The notes below the pieces were generated by a model. It was not told where the DNA came from and did no database searches. It was given only the letters and a program-made list of their open reading frames with translations. The position numbers were made by a program, and so were the translations under genes. Shown here one piece after another: positions 59,222-64,000 of a stretch of 64,000 nucleotides of DNA; the stretch's first letter is position 1, and each line of letters begins with the position of its first letter. Source of the DNA: Bathymodiolus brooksi (Eukaryota > Mollusca > Bivalvia > Mytilida > Modiolidae); NCBI GenBank assembly GCA_963680875.1, contig OY804588.1, positions 74,982,829 through 75,046,828 of the forward strand, in the 5' to 3' direction.

Positions 59222-59430
59222 TAATCCATAATGAAATATTACCAAAAGAGCATTTCGTGTTCAACTTCTTTCATCTTAAAAACAATACTGGGTGGTTCTT
59301 AACTTTTTGTCGAAGTGTATATATAGAAAAATTAGAAAAGTCGATAATGTAGAATTTAAATTAAGAGAAGAATTACATCATCAGAAATTTAGATCAACTA
59401 AATATGTAAACATGACATTGAAGACACAGG
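59222..59430. repeat. Dispersed repeat, second copy of 57685-57895
   Basis: It starts precisely at the 5' end of the neighbouring SINE. Confidence 0.85.
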
Positions 59431-59439
59431 CACTTGTTT

Positions 59440-60640
59440 CTGGTATTTTTTTTTTACCTAGATACTATATACCACATTTTTATCAGTTGGGAGCCCTTTT
59501 ATTGAGGAAGGGGGTAAAATGCCATAGTCCCATTCAATAGCTGTTCTCAGCTTCTTCTTCCTTTGTTTTTTTTATTTATTTTTTTTTTTTTTTTTTTTAG
59601 TTGTATATGTATTTGTTTGGGTATGATTTTAATAATTTGAAGTAGAGGCAAGCTGAATATTTCTTTTTCATTGAAATTTTGACTTCAGTTCTAACCATTC
59701 AATCATATCTATTTCTCAGTTTGAATTTCTTTTTGAACAGCTATTTACCATCAAATTATTTCAATGTTTCCATATTCAGATGGTCGATGTGCCATTTTTA
59801 CGAAATAATCCGTCTGCTGTTGTTTATTCAGCGGTTTATATTTCCCGCCAAAACATTCCGGGGAAAAATATTCGGAGCGCATCTGGGTTTTTCATTGCAG
59901 GTAATCCATTCGTAAAAAACCCAGGGTTCCCGTTCTTGCACTTCCGTCTAATATGACGTAGTTTGACCTAGAAACGAAGTTGCTTCGCTATTCTCGGCGA
60001 GATTTCTTGGAAAAGATAGACGTACAGACTGAAATTCGAACATGGGCAATTAGGTAAGTGTCTTAGAAACAGTTTGATACGACAGTGCCATATGTAGACA
60101 AGGTAAAAGTGTCAAAAACACGGGGGTTTCCCAACCGAGATGAGCGATATGGCGCGAAATATGAAAATGGAGTTGCTTACCTTGTCTCTTATACTGTATC
60201 AGTCGAAAAACTGTGAACACAGAATACACGTATTATTCATGATGTATGACGTCTACTGATATTGTCAAATGAAGAAAAAACGAATGATTAAGAAAATTTT
60301 GAAAAAGGAATGATTTATATGAACATTTTGAAAAAAGGGGTGGGGGGTAGTAGAGAAAAGGGGGGAGGAGGAAACGAAATCCATGCCCCATGCGCCTGTG
60401 ATCAAAACAGTCTTTATCAAAAAGTTTATAGCCTAGGACAATGTGTTTTAATGTTATAAGTCTGTCAATATTAATCTTTTACAGTAGCTGATTAATTTGA
60501 GTCCATTTTAAAAACTATATTTACAAGAAATTAAATGGCTTTAGTAAATGGCATTTTAGACATGTATGGCTAGACCCAATATGATAACCACTCTTTAGGC
60601 TTAATAAAATAAAATTGTACCAGACAATTGACAAGTACTA
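59440..60640. other. No clear gene; a locally GC-richer patch near 59820-60060
   Basis: The patch contains 'atttcccgccaaaacattcc', several CpGs and a perfect donor consensus (tag|gtaagtg) at 60052-60058. It could be a promoter or untranslated first exon of a plus-strand gene, but no ORF supports it. A T-rich run lies at 59578-59600. Confidence 0.3.
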
Positions 60641-60644
60641 GAGT

Positions 60645-60978
60645 GAGTGATTATTGTTTAACGCCAAATGAGCAATTGTTCAACTATATCATGGCGAGAA
60701 CAAGTTACATTTTAATGAGATGATGATGATGTCTGCTTTGTACTAGTCCGACACGCTTAGTCTGGTATTTTTATAGTGCGAGCTCATTGAAACAACAGTC
60801 CACCGGTAGGTAAGTCGCTCCCTTCGAACACATTATTCTCATTCCTAGCGAACCAGTCTATTCTTTAACAAACTCAGCAAATGCCAAATTTATAGTAGTT
60901 GATTTGACTCCACCAGCACCCAAATCCAGCATCTACCTCTCTCGAGGAATGAACACTAAGAATTACACCACCGAGGAG
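60645..60978 (-). mobile_element. SINE-2, single copy without internal expansion
   Basis: The plus strand runs 'gtgagtgattattgtttaac' to the tRNA-like end near 60905-60978 ('gaattacaccaccgagg'). It has one copy of the segment amplified at 27224-27895. Confidence 0.8.
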
Positions 60979-61133
60979 GTTTTCAGAAGATGTGAAGTTT
61001 TTGCCATCAATTGACGTAATGCTAACATTACTTACTATTAACGTTAATTGTGTTTTCTTTGCGTATTGTGGTGTCCAATGCATATTGTGTTGCGTATTTA
61101 TTTTTCATGTCTTCTTCGTCTTGTATTTCAACA

Positions 61134-61440
61134 TGACAGGTCGAAAACTGTCAGATGTAGAAAGATGGCAAGCGGCTGGAATGGCAATTGGTGGTATGTC
61201 ATACAGACAGACTGCTGAGCGATTCAATGTAAGCCACTCGGTCATTGTTCGATTGAAGCAGCGCGTGGACTAAACCGGGAATGTAAAAGAACGCCAAAGG
61301 ACATGACAGCCTCTGAAAATAACTCCAAGAGAAGATTTTGTCATTAGATGTTTTCAGGAGAGAAGTAGGCAGATGGTGAACCCACTGGGTCATTACTAAA
61401 CGTAATGATTTGCCAACAACACTTTGTACCACACTTGATT
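61134..61440 (+). pseudogene. Tc1-like transposase, N-terminal fragment, disrupted
   Basis: From the ATG at 61134 the frame reads MTGRKLSDVERWQAAGMAIG then GMSYRQTAERFNVSHSVIVR, a helix-turn-helix DNA-binding start typical of Tc1 transposases (L..ERW..IGM...GMS.R.....GV..S.I.RL). A stop follows LKQRVD at 61271, after which weaker similarity (TPREDFVIR) continues in other frames. The catalytic domain is not present nearby. The start of the ORF at 60992 is flanking sequence. Confidence 0.8.
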
Positions 61441-62232
61441 CTGTAAATCCAGTTCTCTATCCTTCTATAGATACAATATTGATAAAACTATGTGTTTTGT
61501 TAATTATGTCAGTAGCAAGCGCTACTGCTGAAATGCCATGTAGTGTACTGAGACGTTTGAAAACTTATGTCCGGTTTAAATTGATTTAGAAAATTAAAAA
61601 AAATGTGCTTTAAAAATCAAATATCAGTAATTTTGAGTTGAACATATTTTTATAATCTGCATTGGAACAATTATCTGTATTTTAAAGGCTTACTTTACAT
61701 TTGAGAGGAGATGATCATGTGGCATTGTTACACATGGCCGGTCTAGAGAATTCCGAATGTATATGAAAAATCCAGCGCAAATCCGTTTCATTGACTGAAA
61801 TGCTTAATAAGCCACATTCGCTGACTATTCTTGTCCAATTTGTCTGAGGGGGGCCCGGTAGATATATTTAAATGTGGCAGTCGAAATGAGAAATATCTCG
61901 GGAGTGTAACGATATAATTGGGTCAGCGAAAGGATCACAAATAAGCGAAAAATATTGAGGCGAAGTGGGGAAGGGGGAAAGGGTAGATGTTTACCTTGAA
62001 GTAAGGAAGACGAGGGGCATACATTTTTTGAATGAAACAAGTGCCTGTGAATAGGACCGCCAAGTATGAGGCTTCTGTCGGACCTGCCGAAAATCTGTCC
62101 CCTTCGGTCCGACGAATTTCAAAAACTCTGAATTTTGACCGATTGTTATTACAATTATGTAACCTATTTGCTATTACGCATATTTCATCTTATTGTATAT
62201 TTTGTTCATTGTTTTATTCCATTTAATTTCAG

Positions 62233-62387
62233 CTGAACTATGATTTTAATTATATTAAATCACATCATACATGGAAGGACGCCTACGGTACAGCCAACGC
62301 TGCTGAATACTGGGCGGAGGCTACGTCATCTTTCTGCATGACTATAACACGTCATGGCAACCACGCACCTGCTGTCGAAATGAACGA
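62233..62387 (+). CDS. Exon of an unidentified plus-strand gene (EYWAE-containing protein)
   Basis: The acceptor 'ccatttaatttcag' ends at 62232. The frame reads LNYDFNYIKSHHTWKDAYG then TANAAEYWAEATSSFCMTIT and RHGNHAPAVEMNE, with GC-rich codons against the AT-rich surroundings. N..EYWAE...SF is seen in some secreted metallopeptidase-like proteins; that link is weak. The frame stops soon after (at 62398-62400), so the donor should lie at the GAACGA|G boundary. In this first copy the donor reads GCAAGT instead of GTAAGT. The edge is repeated in tandem behind it. No partner exon was identified in the window. Confidence 0.5.
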
Positions 62388-62735
62388 GCAAGTCTTTATT
62401 TAGTCTCTATGACATGTCATGGTAATCACGCACCTGCTGTCGGAATGAACGAGTAAGTCTTTATTTAGTATCTATAACACGTCATGGCATTCACGCACCT
62501 GCTGTCGGAATGAACGAGTAAGTCTTTATTTAGTATCTATAACACGTCATGGCAATCACGCACCTGCTGTCGGAATGAACGAGTAAGTCTTTATTTAGTA
62601 TCTATAACACGTCATGGCAATCACGCACCTGCTGTCGGAATGAACGAGTAAGTCTTTATTTAGTATCTATAACACGTCATGGCAATCACGCACCTGCTGT
62701 CAGAATGAACGAGCAAGTCTTTATTTAGTCTGACA
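62340..62735. repeat. Tandem array of an exon 3' edge plus splice donor, ~65-bp unit, 6 copies
   Basis: The unit is 'tataacacgtcatggcaatc' + 'acgcacctgctgtcggaatg' + 'aacgagtaagtctttattta' + 'gtatc'. The four inner copies have GTAAGT; the first and last have GCAAGT. Confidence 0.95.
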
Positions 62736-62739
62736 ATAC

Positions 62740-64000
62740 AATCTTACAGTGGTATAATCATGCTAAACTAATATGCCCTGGAGTTCTCCAGCCTTCATTG
62801 TTTATCCATAAAGATTGCGTGTACACTTCGTGGTGTCCTAGAACCACGAAGACATTACTGTATAAACTATATTTCAATTGACTGCATACCTTTTATAACA
62901 TTCATTGCTCCTTCAAGTGATACACTGCATTTTCTTAAATTTCAATCTTTATATATATCATTACTAAATATTCGTAAATGTCAGCTTAGTGGTGTGTATT
63001 GGACACATCTTTGCAAAAAACAGTCTGAAATATTCCTAAATGTCAGTTTGATCATGGATCTGCTACACATATTTCTTTGTGTCGTGGTTATACAAATCGA
63101 GGAAAAGACAACAAAATGGTCGGCCACAACAAAGCGCCAAACAACACAGAAAACTGAGATGAACTCAGATACCCCGGAAGGGTTCACAGTTCCTCTCAGA
63201 AACGTTCATAATAAATTCACTACTAAATGAGAAAGATTTGCTTCCTCGTACGACATATGGTCCTTTATATGTAATCAGTAATGTGGCTTCATCAGACATT
63301 AATCAGATTGGATTTCCTTTTTCATATACTACATGTACAGTCAATCAAACCGATGGCATCCTGGTTTGCCCACTTTTAATTACAGGTATAAATAAGCATA
63401 GGGGGTTATGTTGTTTTAACAATTAAAGTTTGTTTCTGAAATGTAGTTATATTTTTACCTGTATTTTAACTGTAAAATCTTGTAAAGAATTATATAATTT
63501 ACTATTGAATTAAGTGAAAAATGCACATTTTAACGTTAAATCTTTCACAAACTCTGTAGAAATATGCTTAATTTCAATAAAAAAATTTGCAAAACTTATA
63601 CAATTTTGACGAAATATCTTACAAATTTGCCAAAATATGTGTGATTTTGGTGAAATATCTTTAACATGTTCAACAAAATATGCTAATTTATTTTTGAATT
63701 GGTAAAATCATGACAGATAATTAAGTTAAATGCACGATACTTGGAGAATAAAACGAAATTAAGGAAGTCATTTAGAAATTATTTTAATTACTAAATACGT
63801 ACAGGCTATAGTAAACATTGAAAAATTAACACCCCAAGATACATAAGTTTTCATTACGTTTCATGTGTTAATAAAACCACATGTTATAAAATATGCAAGC
63901 AGAATGCCAGCACAAAAAAATTATTTTTATTCTGCCTTTTTTACTTTTATTTTTTTGTGATTTACAAGATTATACTTATTCTGCCCTTTTTTTCTTTTTT
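62740..64000. other. No recognisable gene
   Basis: Short ORFs at 62981-63426 have no similarity or splice signals that stand out. From 63430 the sequence is strongly AT-rich and low in complexity ('caaaatatg', 'gaaatatct' motifs recurring). Confidence 0.45.

Overview
The window is AT-rich eukaryotic DNA from an animal, most likely a mollusc (bivalve or gastropod). The grounds are a spliced RalGDS-family gene with metazoan exon structure, about eighteen copies or fragments of a tRNA-derived SINE, and dispersed repeats of types common in molluscan genomes. Nothing is prokaryotic: there are no operons, ribosome binding sites or CRISPR arrays. The species cannot be read from the sequence.

The backbone is one minus-strand gene, a Ral guanine-nucleotide exchange factor (RalGDS/RGL family). 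Fourteen exons were found by reading both splice sites, codon phase and protein similarity, from 47042 down to the stop codon at 10998. In transcript order they encode the pre-REM segment (46950-47042), the RasGEF N-terminal/REM domain (39208-39413, 32500-32568, 28257-28441), the catalytic CDC25/RasGEF domain (23971-24104, 22956-23177, 18345-18429, 17343-17432, 16222-16463), a Ser-rich linker (15377-15445, 14529-14646) and the C-terminal Ras-association domain (12911-13054, 11969-12080, 10998-11143). Codon phases agree at every junction except one: an exon of length 3n+2 carrying the conserved core of the CDC25 domain is absent between 18429 and 22956. Two exons also carry in-frame TAG codons. 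The locus may be a damaged allele or pseudogene, or the assembly may be wrong here.

The most unusual feature is a set of minisatellites built from exon-intron boundaries. The 3' edge of the 22956-23177 exon with its GT donor is repeated about 15 times. The 5' edge of the 23971-24104 exon with its AG acceptor is repeated about 31 times in 90-bp steps that keep the frame open. The 5' edge of the 39208-39413 exon occurs four times. An unrelated plus-strand exon at 62233 has its donor edge six times, and a weaker candidate at 49954 has its acceptor edge twice. The same behaviour, tandem growth across a boundary, is seen at the ends of two MITE families and inside a SINE.

The introns and flanks are full of mobile DNA: three non-LTR retrotransposon fragments (1-1770, 42300-42850, 47150-48963), a nearly intact Ty3/gypsy element with 142-bp LTRs inserted in a SINE (33488-38229), a 1019-bp hAT-like foldback element with an 8-bp target duplication (40608-41626), Tc1-like fragments, several MITEs and very large satellite arrays (51190-54520, 54-bp unit; 55160-57222, 36-bp unit with a 432-bp higher-order period). 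The long ORFs across these arrays are by-products of stop-free repeat units.
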